Source of the DNA: Plasmodium malariae
Taxonomy: Eukaryota > Apicomplexa > Aconoidasida > Haemosporida > Plasmodiidae
Assembly (NCBI RefSeq): GCF_900090045.1
Contig: NC_041783.1
Coordinates: 1,660,001 to 1,724,000, forward strand
Reading direction: 5' to 3'
DNA length: 64,000 nucleotides
Below are positions 12,677 to 25,300 of this stretch, piece after piece (position 1 is the stretch's first letter; the number at the start of each line of letters is the position of its first letter). Position numbers and translations under genes: made by a program. Under the pieces are notes generated by a model. The model was not told the origin of the DNA. It saw only the letters and a list, made by a program, of their open reading frames with translations, and did not search any database.

Positions 12677-13180
12677 ATGAAGGAGGGAATTCCCGATTTA
12701 ATACTAAAGTTTGAAAAGAAAGAAAAAGAAAGGCTGAAAAGAAAAAGAAAAATAAAAACAAATAGGAACAATGTACAGAATAGAGGAAGCCAGAGTTTTA
12801 TATATTTTCTTTTTTTACATAATAAAAATAAAGTTGTTGAAATCACTACAAATAATTTTGATTTATTAAAAGGCGAAATTATAGAAGTAAAAAAATATAC
12901 CAGTAACAATAAATTAAAGGGAATAATTTTAACAAATGCAATTAAAAATAATCTAACCAATTGTACTTTTGAAAAATTATATATTTCTTTGTCAAATATT
13001 TACACATGTATGCCCATTACGAGTAATTCGAATGAACCCTTAAAAGAAAAAAAAAATATAGCCACTGTTATTATCAACAGCTATAAAATATTAATGGTAA
13101 ACAAGATATATGAGAAATTTAAAAAAATAGGGGGTCAGCTCATCAAAAGTCAGCAAAATGGAAAGGAAAATAGCATATGA
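12677..13180 (+). CDS. Conserved hypothetical protein, 167 aa
   Basis: A single open frame starts at MKEGIPDLILKFEKKEKERL, followed by a basic helix (residues ~12-30) and a compact segment with alternating hydrophobic strands. Those strands are FIYFLFLHNKNKVVEI, then LLKGEIIEVKKYT, KLKGIILTNAI and FEKLYISLSNIYTCMPI, then TVIINSYKILMV near the end. The strand pattern around KGEIIEVKK...KGIILTN is reminiscent of an Sm-like barrel, the fold also used by the RNase P/MRP Rpp29 subunit. Diagnostic residues are not clear and I do not name it. There is little Asn repeat, which suggests a conserved globular protein. No intron is needed. Confidence 0.6.
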   Translation: MKEGIPDLILKFEKKEKERLKRKRKIKTNRNNVQNRGSQSFIYFLFLHNKNKVVEITTNNFDLLKGEIIEVKKYTSNNKLKGIILTNAIKNNLTNCTFEKLYISLSNIYTCMPITSNSNEPLKEKKNIATVIINSYKILMVNKIYEKFKKIGGQLIKSQQNGKENSI

Positions 13181-13881
13181 ATTAGATAATATTATTGAGT
13201 ACATTGTGTACAGATATCATAACAAAAGAAACAAGCAAACGAAAAAAAAAAAAATATTAACACCATGAAATTAGATAGTTACATAGTTAGGCGGTTATGT
13301 AGCTACTATAAATAACTAGAGGGCGAAAATAAAGTAAAGCAAAAATTAGGACCCGTATATTTTTGCGGGTAAATAATTTTTGCCTAGTAAGTTGTGGAAA
13401 ATAAAATACATTACAAGGAAGAATAAAGTTATGAAATAAAAAACCATCAAATTTTAAATTAATATTTACGAACACAGTTATAAATTTTTTATATCTCTTT
13501 TACGGAAAACAAACCGAAAAAGGTACAAGGAATTGAAATATAAATGATATATATAAATGAAATATAAATTTAGCATTATAAATTGTGTTAATTCAAGGTA
13601 TAATACCGTAACCTTGTCATAAAAGAACGAAGAAACAAACAAAATAAATTGCTTGATGCAGAAATTTTATAAATAATAAAAACGCACGGTGCAACTTTTT
13701 TCTGGTTTTCTTCGATATAAACCCGAATTAAAAATATGTAAAAAAAAAAAAAAAAAAGGTTTACCCCATTAATGGAAACATCCAATATATGTATTGGGAT
13801 AAGGCATACAACAATAACATTTTGTTGTTAAATTAAAAAATAAAATGTTAATGCGAGATTCATATATTGCGTTAATTTATG

Positions 13882-13932
<51 letters not shown>

Positions 13933-14516
13933 ATTTATAGCAAGTTAACTTTTTAGTAAACTGGGTTATCTGCATGTGTACCACGTAGTTTCTTCCCATT
14001 TTGATTAAGGACAATAAAGCATTTTGGGGTAATAGCATAGAATTTCCTTTACAAGAATTTATGATTTGCTAATTTTTTCTATCTCCACAGCATTCGCAAT
14101 TTTTGCGGTTTTGACAATTTTGACAATTTTATTTAAAATAATTATTCAACTTAATTTTTGTTTTCTGTAATTTTCTTGTTTGAAATAATTTTTTTTCTTT
14201 CCAATTTAAAAAAAATATTTAAAGATTAATAAAAATAAAAGAAAAAAAAGTTTACGTGAATATATGCAAATGTATATGCACATATAAAGGTATAAATTAA
14301 GATATATGTAATATTGGAAATATGAAAACAAAATGAAACATATTTATTAATTTTACTTTTTTTTTTTATTTCATAATATCTCGTATTTTTTTATGTTTTT
14401 TATTTTGCATATTCATTGACACTGATATAGTTTTTTGTGCAATTTTATTTCAGAAAAAATGAAAAAGATGATAAATAATATTTTGTATAAAACGTTTTAT
14501 TCAGAAATCCGAATGT
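13181..14516. other. Convergent intergenic, no gene seen
   Basis: This is AT-rich spacer between the ends of the 167-aa gene and the enoyl-CoA reductase gene. It includes an (AT)n tract at about 13886-13928. Short open frames on either strand have low-complexity composition and no splice partners. Confidence 0.5.
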
Positions 14517-16765
14517 TCACAAAATAAAAGGGAAAATGGCTTTTCTGCTTCTGAAGAAATGGAGAATAAGATAAAGCATATGTAAAATGCGCCATGAAAT
14601 AGTGTGTATATGTTTTTTAGTACGAATATATATACACTTATATAATACATAGACATATATAATATATATACATATATTCAATTGTACGTGTGTGTACTTT
14701 TTCATGTACTTGTATATGCGTTTAAATGTTACTTTGGATAATTTGGGAACTCTTTTTTATAATTGTTGTGCTTCTTTAAGGCCCAAATAGCCATTTGCGT
14801 AGTAGCTACTACACTGAAAATATAACCTTCAATAAATTGGAAGAAAAATAAAATTAATGTGTATGCAGTTTGTTCGAAGTGCTTCTGAATTAATATACTC
14901 TCAATATTTGTGCAATATTTGCACAGTTTTAAGCTCGAAATTGCCTTTCTTTTCATTACCAGTTAATGTATTTATTATGAGAGAAAATATAATCCATATT
15001 AACGATTCATAAAAATAATTTGCACATGAAATGTAATTAAAGCCATATCCATGAGGTATGCCCCTGTTCTTGGTACCTTTGCAAAAAATATAAAGTTGAA
15101 AGTTTTATGAACAGGTCATGTAGTTACATATTTTTTATGAACAGATTACGATGTAATATATTTTTTATGAAAGGGTCATGTTATTATGTATCGTTCATAA
15201 AACTTCTTTCATGTGCACATCACACATATATCATGTGTATTTGAGGCATATATGAGTATATAAAACTATTTACATATAGGTAAAAAGGCATGCAACTCAC
15301 AATGGTAATGCATATGTAAAATGTTCTACCTCTTGGCCTTAAATTTCTTAATATCAAGTGGCATTTTAAATTCAGAAATTCCAATATCTGCGAAAAGGTG
15401 AAATGTCCATACATATATATTAATAAACATTTATATATGTTCAATTATTATACAATATTGTATACTGATTGTATTTATATAAACATAAAGCCATAAAAAT
15501 AAAATAAATTTTCATTTACACAGAATAATCAAATAATATATATGTGTCATTACAATATATATGTTGAGAACTTACTAATAACACAAAAAAAAGAGAATAA
15601 AGTAAAACGGGTTTTGATTCAAGATTATATGGTTTATATAAGGGATGAAATAAATAATATCCAATATTTACGCCACACAAAACCCTAAAAAAAAATATGC
15701 ACAATGTAATGAGAATATATATATGTGAAAGAAAAGTGAAACAAAAAAAAAGAAGTAGATACAAAATAAATGTAGCAAAAAATATATTTGGCGATAAATA
15801 AACATGAGAAGCAGGTATACCAGTAATGCCCGCAATTTATGGGAACCCTTCTTATTGGCATTGTAGCATTACTAAATCGATGAACAAACAAAGACTCGAA
15901 TTCTCTTTTTAAGAAATGAAATAATAAAAACCATAAGGATAACCTGTATTAATTTTGAACACAAAACAAAACAAATATATAGAGCTATAACGCGATAAAG
16001 CATATAATGGAAAGTTATTAATAAGGTTGTTAGAAATCCACTATAACAGCTATAAACTTGAATATTTCACATGAATAAAATAATAAAAAAAAACCTACAG
16101 TTGAATGATATTTTTATTTTTATTTGCATGACTATAAATATATTTATCACAAAAATAAAAAAAAGGAAAAATGAAAATCGGTCCAAGATATTCTATCACG
16201 TAAACTAATCGCCAAGATATTTGTACTCCTGTAAAAATTAATTATAACACGCAGCATAATATGAATCGTAATGCACAATCATAATATACATTATAATACG
16301 CCACAACTAAATGTTCAAATGCTCAAGTCCATACAGTATATCAATAAATGCTTAAAAAATTTGGGCATTTAAAATATGCACATACCCAGATCTTTAAATA
16401 TTAGTATGTCACTGTCTTTTATTCCGTTTTCATTAAAAGTTCCACTTTTTAAAGTTTTTCCTGCGGCTACAAAAAACAAACGAACAAAAAAAAAAAAAAA
16501 AAAATATTATAAAACTGATTATCTACGTAATAAATATATATTTTTTTATTCTACTTCCTATAAATGAAACTCGTTGCATTATTATTTCTTGTGTGTTTTT
16601 TTTTTTTTTTTTAATTTTTTTAAAAAAACATATACTACTATTTCTAAATAACATATACACACACACACACACATTTTTTTGTTCTTATTCGGTAAATCCT
16701 CCAGCATTCTGTTTAACTACTTTTATATAATCTATATGCTTCCTTTACCATACGTATGTATATAC

Positions 16766-16821
<56 letters not shown>

Positions 16822-17245
16822 TTTTAATACATGTAACAATTTTACCGCTGTCTAAGTTCCACTTTTGCCTTTCCGGATAGTAATGATCTGCAGATATAAG
16901 AATAATTATTTAAAAGAGCATTTTTGTGTGTTAATTATTTTGGCTTATGTATATATATAAATATGTATACATATTTGCATACATATTTGTTTTCATGTTC
17001 TACTTTATATATTATGAGTAATATGCTATGTGCTATATTGAATGAGTTTTAGTACACAATGCATTTATCTTTTCTTCTATTATATGTTTACTTTATTTTA
17101 TAATATTTTTGTTTTATTTTATTTATTTTTTGTTTTTTTTACATTTTTTATAATAAATTTCTTTAAACTGATCAACTGTCGTTGACGGACTTATGTCAAA
17201 ACAGTCTATAAATTTTCCGTTCCTCTTTTTCAGGATTACTTTCAT
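14517..17245 (-). CDS. TER: Very-long-chain trans-2-enoyl-CoA reductase, ten exons
   Basis: This ER membrane enzyme carries out the last, NADPH-dependent reduction of each fatty-acid elongation cycle (TSC13/TECR family). Ten exons run 17245-17143, 16887-16846, 16466-16386, 16228-16099, 15943-15821, 15684-15576, 15387-15330, 15076-14960, 14826-14733 and 14550-14517. They sum to 891 nt and encode 296 aa (human 308), with every phase matching. Residues ~1-65 form the ubiquitin-like N-terminus (MKVILKKRNGKFIDCFDIS). Family landmarks follow: FVHRFSNATMPIRRVP (~138-153), HYWVLCGVNIGYYLFHPLY, NLRPRG, SCANYFYE (~232-239, with Tyr238 aligning to the catalytic Tyr of TSC13), ATTQMAIWALKKH and the C-terminus AIFPFIL. 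Several hydrophobic segments fit a multi-span ER protein. The start codon is the only ATG in frame after the upstream AT-rich region. Confidence 0.93.
15105..15200. repeat. Imperfect ~31-bp triplication inside an intron of the enoyl-CoA reductase gene
   Basis: Three diverged copies of a unit begin TTTTATGAACAGGTCATG / TTTTATGAACAGATTACG / TTTTATGAAAGGGTCATG. They lie in the intron between exons 7 and 8 (15077-15329). They are non-coding. Confidence 0.65.
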
Positions 17246-18554
17246 TTTTAATTTTATTTACAATATATATAATCTTTCTTAATCCAGTTTTATTATAATA
17301 TTTTTGTAAATGTGCGTTATATTTTAGGAATTCTATAATGAATATTCATACATATATCATATATCACTTGCATTATCTTTTATATTATAACAAAAATAAA
17401 TGAAAAAATTTATAGCATGTATATGAACTTATCTAAACTGAACCTAACACTGAATAATACGGAAAAATATATGAAACAGTGGTGTGAACGTATAATGAAT
17501 GTTTATATATAATAAACAAATATGTGTATCATATATACAATTTTACAAATATGAGTTATAAATATATATATATATACCCGTTTACATATACATATTTACA
17601 CAAACACGTTTACATATACATGTACACATATAAATGTTTACATATATAGTAAACATATAAAAATTTACATATATAGCAAACATGTAAATATTTACATATA
17701 CACTTTTGTTATACGTGTTTACATGATCTGGCTTGTATGCCATTAATTATATATATATATATGTAACAAAATTGAACGCTATAAAAATAAATTAAAAGAA
17801 TTGTATTTGTTTAAAATACAATTACATTTATTTTTATCTTGCTCATTTTGCTTTTATTACATCGACAAATTTTCGTAATTTCACTTTGTTTTCTTTCTTT
17901 CTCTCATTTTTTCTTTCTTTCTTTCTTTTTTTCTCTTTTTTTCCTTTATAACTTCAAAGCCTTTTTTTTTTTTTTTTATTTATTTTTTTAATACATACTT
18001 ATCATTGCATACTACTGATTACATACTTATCATTGCGTACTACTTATGCATAATTATTATTGTATATGTGCCTATCATACTTTGCATATTTATTAATATA
18101 TTTTTTTTTTATTAATTACTTTATAACACTAAAAAAAAGTGCAATAAAAGAAATCTAAAAAATATGTATACAATAAAATTTACTTTTTAGTATTTAATAC
18201 TTTTGTACTATCACGTATTTGGTAATGAAAAAATGGCGATTATTAAAAAGAGAGTGCGAAATATAACAGTATAATTAAAATACAATTAATAGTATGATAT
18301 ACAAAATATTATATATGTTTCTGTTTTTTTTTTTTTTTTGTTTAATTTTTTGCTATTTTAAACGATATATATATATATATAAACGATGTATATAAACGAT
18401 ATATGTATATATATATATATATATATAAATGATATGTATATATATATATATAAATGATATGTATATATATATATATTTGTGTGTATTTAGAAAAGATTAA
18501 GAATATGGGATATTATTCCCTACACAAATTACACATTATATGTTGAGTAAATTA

Positions 18555-18632
18555 TTAGAACGTGGGGGTTCCCTTTAACAGCTCTTTTAAGGTAGTTTTA
18601 ACCCCTTTTAGGTTTTTAAATAAGACCCACAT
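18555..18632 (-). other. GC-richer block: 25-codon ORF or RNA hairpin
   Basis: The minus strand has an open frame starting MWVLFKNLKGVKTTLKELLK and ending GTPTF, closed by tandem stops. The same bases carry an inverted repeat: GGGGTT at 18565-18570 against AACCCC at 18600-18605, with a nested CCTT/AAGG pair. The composition is far less AT-rich than the surroundings. It could be a micro-ORF, an exon, or a structured non-coding RNA. The sequence alone does not decide. Confidence 0.25.
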
Positions 18633-20329
18633 TACTTTCTGGCATGTCTGTCTGTGTATTCGTCAGTTTGTTTCATATTTTGTTAATCCTTTGGTGTACT
18701 TATATGTATTAATTTAAATTGTTTATTTTCTCCTCATTTTTCAATAATTTAAGGTTTCAGTTTAAACGAGAATTTTCATTTTCGCGTCTTGTTAAAATAG
18801 CCATTTTTATTATACTTGAATAATCTGGATGTATGGACTTTTTTTTATTTTTCGTTTTTTCACTTAGTTTGATTTTAAAGATTGTGTACAACATTCAAAT
18901 TTTGTCAATTCTGAGGAACTAATTTTTGTGTTTTGTTTCTTTTCTTTGTGCTATCGTATTTTTTTTTTTTTTTATTATTTTTCCTTTTAACTTGCATGAC
19001 TTCACACCTATTATGAAATTATTATTTTTCATTTTTTCCAGAAGAATTTGTATTTTTTGTTATGCAAAAATAATTGTTATCATACATGTAAAATGTGGCA
19101 TATTCCGTATTTTCATATGATATAAGGCTTTTGAAAAAAAAAAAAAAATACAAATACGAATACATATACGTGTACATATACGAGTACATACACATATACC
19201 TTAACATGTGTGTGTCCGTACTTAAGTACGTTTTTTTATTTGTTATTCTTTTTTGAAAGTAGCACGAAATAGTCATTTAATCTGTTGTTATTTTTCAACG
19301 AAGCGTGTAAATTTGTATATCACTCTGGTTATTACAATCATTAACAACGCAAAAAGAGAAAAAGAAAGCATACTGTGCCCATAAAAATAAACAGAGAGAA
19401 AAATTGAGCTATCACAAATAATTGTAAATCTTTAAAAAGATTTTCCCATGCCTTTTGCATAACCTTATAACATTTTATTTATTCTCATGAGGAAATTTAA
19501 AATTCCGTTTTTGTGAAAATTTTATATCTTAATGACTAAAAAAAAAGAAAAATCGTATCAAAAGAAAAAGAATATGTCATATAGATTCCTAAATAGACAA
19601 AAGTAAAAATACGACCTTAATTTTTTTTAGGAAAATAAAAGAATATATAGTCTGTCAAAAAGTATCTTTTGTTTTTTTATTTAAAAAAAGGGGGAAATGT
19701 TATGTAGATTTGTAAAATTATGTCATTTTGAAAAGTAGAACTCAACTATAAAACAAATACATAGAATCAGACAAGTTTATTTAATTAATTTTTCTTTTTC
19801 TTTTTCCTTTTTTTTTTTTTTGTCGCACTTCTATATCTTTTAAATAATATTTTTTCCAAACGTTACAACATGAATTATTGTTATTGTTTATAATGTTTAA
19901 CATTATTTTAGGTGATACGTATAATTACTGGGAGCTTTATCTAATTTGTTATCGCATAAGAGATAAGAGTGAAAAGTATGAATTATATACATCTAATACC
20001 ATCTTACCATAACTTTGTTATTTTACGTATACATATATGTGTGTACATTTGTGTGTGCGCACAATTAAATGCGCCTTTGCCTGCATGTGTGGTTAAATAA
20101 AATTATAAAAATAAGAGCTGCCTATTCTAAGTAGCTTTATGAAGAATATATTTACCTTTTAAAAAGTAAAAGGAACGCTTTGTTTATTTTATTTCTTTTT
20201 TTTTTCTTTTTATTTTTCTTAATCTTTCGAGCCCTTTAGTGTTACAGTACATTTATAAAACAATTCAAAGTATTACTCTCACTTTACGCATTGTAAATAT
20301 TCCACCTGTTTCTGGTACTGCAAATATTT

Positions 20330-20475
20330 GACGATTAATAGTAACATTAATTATAATATTAATTGTAATATTAATTATAATATTAAGGGAAATGTCAATT
20401 GTAATATTAATTATAATATTAATTGTAATATTAATATTAACATTAGTATTAAAAAAAAAAAAAAAAAAAAATACG
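20330..20475. repeat. Interrupted ATTAATTATAAT/ATTAATTGTAAT repeat
   Basis: Twelve-base units such as AATATTAATTGT and AATATTAATTAT alternate for about 120 bp and end in a 19-20 base poly-A. Forward translation gives an artefactual NINYNINCN peptide. Confidence 0.75.
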
Positions 20476-21419
20476 CGTTTCTCTGTTTTCGCTATTTTTG
20501 TCTTTTCAGTTTTAATGAAAAATAATAAATTAAATTTTTATCAAAAAAAAAAAAAAATATAATATAATAAATTTTATATATAAAGAAAAATATGCAAAAC
20601 TGATATGGCATACGATGTTATGTTATTCATTACATGTAATAATAAGTTAAAAGAAGTATATTTAACACTTATAACACTACATGAGTAATTAAAAAAGAAA
20701 TTTCGCTGAAGATGTTATACACACATAAAATAGTATTTCTTGTTTTCGAAAAATTTCATTTGAATGCTGAAAATAAGAAACGAAAATTACGTCACTCAAG
20801 GCCTTAGCGTCGAACATAAATAAGTAAATATATAAATACATATATACATATATACAAATATATATTTTGTACGTATATATATGTATGCCAAATAAAATAC
20901 AGCAGCAACAATTATTATCTGATAAGAGTAACAATTCTAATTGTTTCATTGATTGCTGCATTATTGCCTTTTTAAGAATTTCTTTTTTTTTTAGTAATTA
21001 TGTACTATTATAGCAAGCTCGAATACATATTACTTTCATATATATGCGCCGTGAATATATAATATATGTTTAAGTACATATACATATATCTGGTGTAACA
21101 AAAGAACTATATACAATTATGTGCACAGGGCGGTATTTTATTTTATTCTGTTTTGTTTTTTTTTCTTTTTATCTATAGTTATTTGTGTACGTATATACAT
21201 ATCAGTACTCATTTGAAATTCGCCTTTTTATTTGGCTACTCATTATTACCTTATCACTTCTTTACGTTTTTGTACGTTCATAAAAAAAAGAAAAAAAGAA
21301 AAAAAAGAATGAAATAGAGCAAAATATTTATGAGCAGCTAACGTAGGGATAAAAAATGGCCCAACCGTGAATATCACAATCGCAAGTTTAACAAATATAA
21401 TAAAGTAAAAATATATAAG

Positions 21420-21550
21420 GAACAAACAAAACAGGAATAAATAAAACAGGATTAAACAAAGCACGAATAAACAAAGCACGAATAAACAAAGCACGAATAA
21501 ACAAAGCACGAATAAACAAAGCACGAATAAACAAAGCACGAGTAAATAAA
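21420..21550. repeat. 15-bp minisatellite upstream of the giant Asn-rich gene
   Basis: At least six near-perfect copies of AACAAAGCACGAATA are preceded by diverged copies (AACAAAACAGGAATA). The array is 440-570 bp upstream of the giant gene's start. The reverse-strand frame LFVLCLFVLC is just the repeat translated. Confidence 0.8.
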
Positions 21551-21990
21551 GAAAAAATAAAAATAAAAAGGGAAATTACACGTTTGCGAAAATTCCGATT
21601 TCACTAATCTTTTAACGTATGTGTGATATTATTAACAATTCGACAACTTTTCGTGTATTTATTTTTTTTGTATTTTGAAAAATGAAAAGCTTAATTTTTA
21701 ATTGTGTAATATTTATACGTACACTTAAACACATTTTGAACAATAACGGATAGTACATTATTTCACAATTCTGAAATTTTATTATATAAATAATAGAGCT
21801 TTTTTAAAAAATGCTTTGGTTTTAAAATACGGTATGTGTATTCCCTAATTATTAATGCAATATTTTTAATTTTGCTTGTTTGTTCACCTGTCTATCCTTC
21901 TGTCTGTCTGTTCGATTTTTTTTTTTTTTTTTTTTTTTTTTTTCCCTTCGTTTGCTTTATAATTATTTAAATGATGTTAAATTAAAGAGA

Positions 21991-22270
21991 ATGATGGATA
22001 GTGAATATCATGATGTTCTTGATAGAGCAGATGAAATAGAACGAGTAGGTGATTTAAGTTGTAATAAAATTAATGACAGTAATAGTTTTACTAACTCTAA
22101 CTTAATTACTTGCGATAAATTTTTTAAAAGCAAAAAAGAAGATGAGGAAAAAAAAGACAGCGGTATGGGGAAAAAAAAAAAAAAAAAAAAATTGCGTGTG
22201 TGTTTGCATTAAATTGTAATATGCTTAAATAGGAGAGGCAGCATATACATCAGGTGCGAATACCATGTGT

Positions 22271-22305
<35 letters not shown>

Positions 22306-25300
22306 TATGTACATATATGCACATTCGCAGACCTACTCACGCAATCGTTAATTGTCTGTATGTTCATTTTTAAGTGCAAATAATACTTTGCGAAGGAAGG
22401 AGAAAATGCTTTTTTTTTCCACTTTAAAATAATATATATATATGTGTGTGTGTGTGTTATTTTGTACATATAAGCTTATGTATTTACATATATATATATA
22501 AATGTACACATCAATACACACACCGAAACAGACGAAAAAGACGAAAGAGACGAAAAAGACGAAAGAGACGAAAAAGACGAAAGAAACGAAAGAGACGAAA
22601 AAGACGAAAGAGACGAAAACATTAATCCCTATGAGGTAGCCCCAAAAAGCAATAGTAGCAAAATGAGTAGTGATAATAATGCAAACTTTGTAGACGAAAT
22701 AAAAAGCAATTGGAGTAGAAGCGAAAGTATTAATCGTTACAACAACATAAGTGATAGTCTGTCCAAGTTGAAAACTATCATAAAATATGAAAAACAAAAG
22801 GATGATGTAGAAAAAGGTGGAGAACAAAAAGCAAGTAAAAATGAAGAATATATGTACAATAGAAATATAGAGCATAATACGAGTGAACATGGAATATTCA
22901 ATTTATATAATGGGGAGAAAAGTATACATAATAATACAACTACGTATGCTCAAAAAGGTGTAAAAAAAGCAGACAAAAATAATAAAGAGAGGAAATTATT
23001 AAGAAATATTGCTAAAGCAAATTCATTGAAAAAAATAGAAAAGAATATAAACCTTTTGTTAGAATCAGATGATGAAAGTACAAGTGATATAGATGCTAAT
23101 AAAAATATAAATGAAAAATACACCTATGGTGAACGGGTAGCTGAGTTTACAAATATACCTCCGTCTGTGATAATAAATAACTATAGGAAAGAAGCAAGTA
23201 GCTTTGATAACACACTTGGAAAAAATAATTTTTTAGGAAGACATGCAAATGAGAATGATCAAAGTGATAATAGTTACTGTTATTACAACAGCCGTAGTGA
23301 TATTGGTAGTATAACGAATGGTGAAGTTAACATTACTAACAAGAGAAAGGAGGTTAACGTAATACCATATAATTTTTCGGAGCAAAAAAGTATGGTAGAT
23401 AACTATTTGATTAACACCTCGTTAGATATACCGATAACGTCTGCTCAAGGTTTCAAAAGGGAATTCAGCTTCGATTGTTACGGAGAAAATGAGAAATACA
23501 GCAATGCATACGCAAATGGTCGTAGAAGTAATGGTAACAATAACGATGTTAGTAGTAGTAACAATATTAGTAGTAATAATGTTGGTAGTAATAATGTTGG
23601 TAGTAATAATGTTGGTAGTAATAACGCTAGTAGTAATAACGCTAGTAGTAATAACGCTAGTAGTAATAACGCTAGTAGCAATAACGCTAGTAGCAATAAC
23701 GCTAGTAGTAATAATGCTAACAGCAGTAATAACAATGCTAACAGCAGTAATAACAATGCTAACAGCAGTAATAACAATGCTAACAGCAGTAATAACATGA
23801 ACAGTCTGAATATCAGCAGGTTTTCCCAATTTTCCAACATCAACGAATTGGTATTAGACGACAGTAACACATCCATTAGCTCCTTTACATTTAACGGTAA
23901 TATAAGTAACACACTAAGTAAGGACACACATAGGAGGGGTAACGGAAGTGAACATAATCATTTAAGCAGTATGTATAGCGATAATTATATAAAGGACGAC
24001 GATAATGATAATGATTATGATGAAAAAGTGACAGGGAAAAAGGAAAATTTAGCAGAGAAGAAAACGTTAATCAAGAAGAGAAAGTCCGATGTAAATTTTC
24101 CGTTGGACAATAATAGATATAATAGTTGTAGATACTACGGAAGCAGCCTTAAAGTTAATAATAACAATTTAGCTAATAGTAACAAGAACACATTAGGAAA
24201 CAGTCTTAGGGGGAGTTTAAGCAGCAGCCACAGAAGTAGCATACAAAATAGGCATGTAGATAGCTTACAACATAGCCACTCTGGAGACCTACAAAACAAT
24301 CATACGTACTTGATTTCTGAGAAAAACGTGATAATGGAAAATATCTTACCAGAACATGTATATTCTCTTCAAAATAATGCAAGAATAAACACATCTACCA
24401 ACGGAATAGTAAATGAGCCAAACTCGAACAGCTCCAGTGTAATAATAACCAATAATAATAAAATCAGTGCACATGAAGATAATGCAAATTGTTTTAATAA
24501 ATTTGATTTAAGTCCGAATAGACAAATTTCAAAAAGAGAGGCAGCTAAATCTAACGCCGACCTGAATGTATCATTTGCGCAGTTGAATAGCAGTCCTAAT
24601 GTAAAAAAAGATGATTGTGCAAAAAACAATAAAAAAAATATAAATGTAATGGCAAACGTTGATTTTGATAATAATATATTCAAAAATTTTAATAAGGAAA
24701 AAATTTTAATAGAATCTCAAAAAGAAAAATGTAATTTTAAAGCAGAAATGGTAAATGATATTGAAGCAGCGGCTAGGAACCCAATTAATGATGAGACCGA
24801 TAGAAAAAATATGAATGAAATTTACAAGAAGATAAATTCTATTTCGATGTTGAATGATCTTAGTTTGAACAAACTGGAGAGTCTAAACAGTAATATCATG
24901 GATTTATACATGAAAAATAATTACGAGGATAAATTTCTCGATGATGTTATTTTAGATGATAGTATTTTTATTTCTTCAAATAATTTAGAAAGAGATAAGA
25001 CATTATGTCTTCATAGTAGTAGTAGCAGAAATAATGAATATAAAAATGGGCATTCCTTCTTGTCAGAAACTGGTGAAACGGACAGTATTTTCAAAATTTC
25101 ATTTAGCTGTAATGAAGATATAACAACACTGTCAAATAGTAAAAGAAATAACATGTTTAGTAACAGTTTAGTACTGAACGAAATAGCAGCAAAACAGATG
25201 TATCAACAAAATGGGAATACAGAAAAATGCAATTATGATAATGCAAGTCAAATGAAAAATGATGATAATCTATTTTATAACAGCGAACACAAGTTATATT

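Larger units (their letters stand above)
17246..21990. other. Long interval without a secure gene; exon-like blocks present
   Basis: This 4.7-kb interval separates the divergent reductase (-) and giant-protein (+) genes. It contains (AT)n tracts (about 18366-18475), poly-T runs and repeat arrays listed separately. Several short segments have clear splice signals and above-background complexity. On the plus strand these are about 18758-18789, 19042-19085, 19912-19975 and 20246-20293. On the minus strand they are about 20928-20840, 20775-20725 and 20320-20290. The two sets cannot both be genes because they overlap near 20290. I list no CDS here; see the findings. Confidence 0.4.

Noticed and set aside
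12538..12960. 140-codon minus-strand frame
   Set aside because: Antisense of the 167-aa plus-strand gene; hydrophobic composition is the mirror of its Lys/Asn codons.
23422..23927. Minus-strand and alternative-frame readings of 100-149 codons over the Asn/Ser repeat
   Set aside because: Pure shadows of the AGTAATAAC codon repeat; composition is only Ile/Thr/Val or Leu/Ala.
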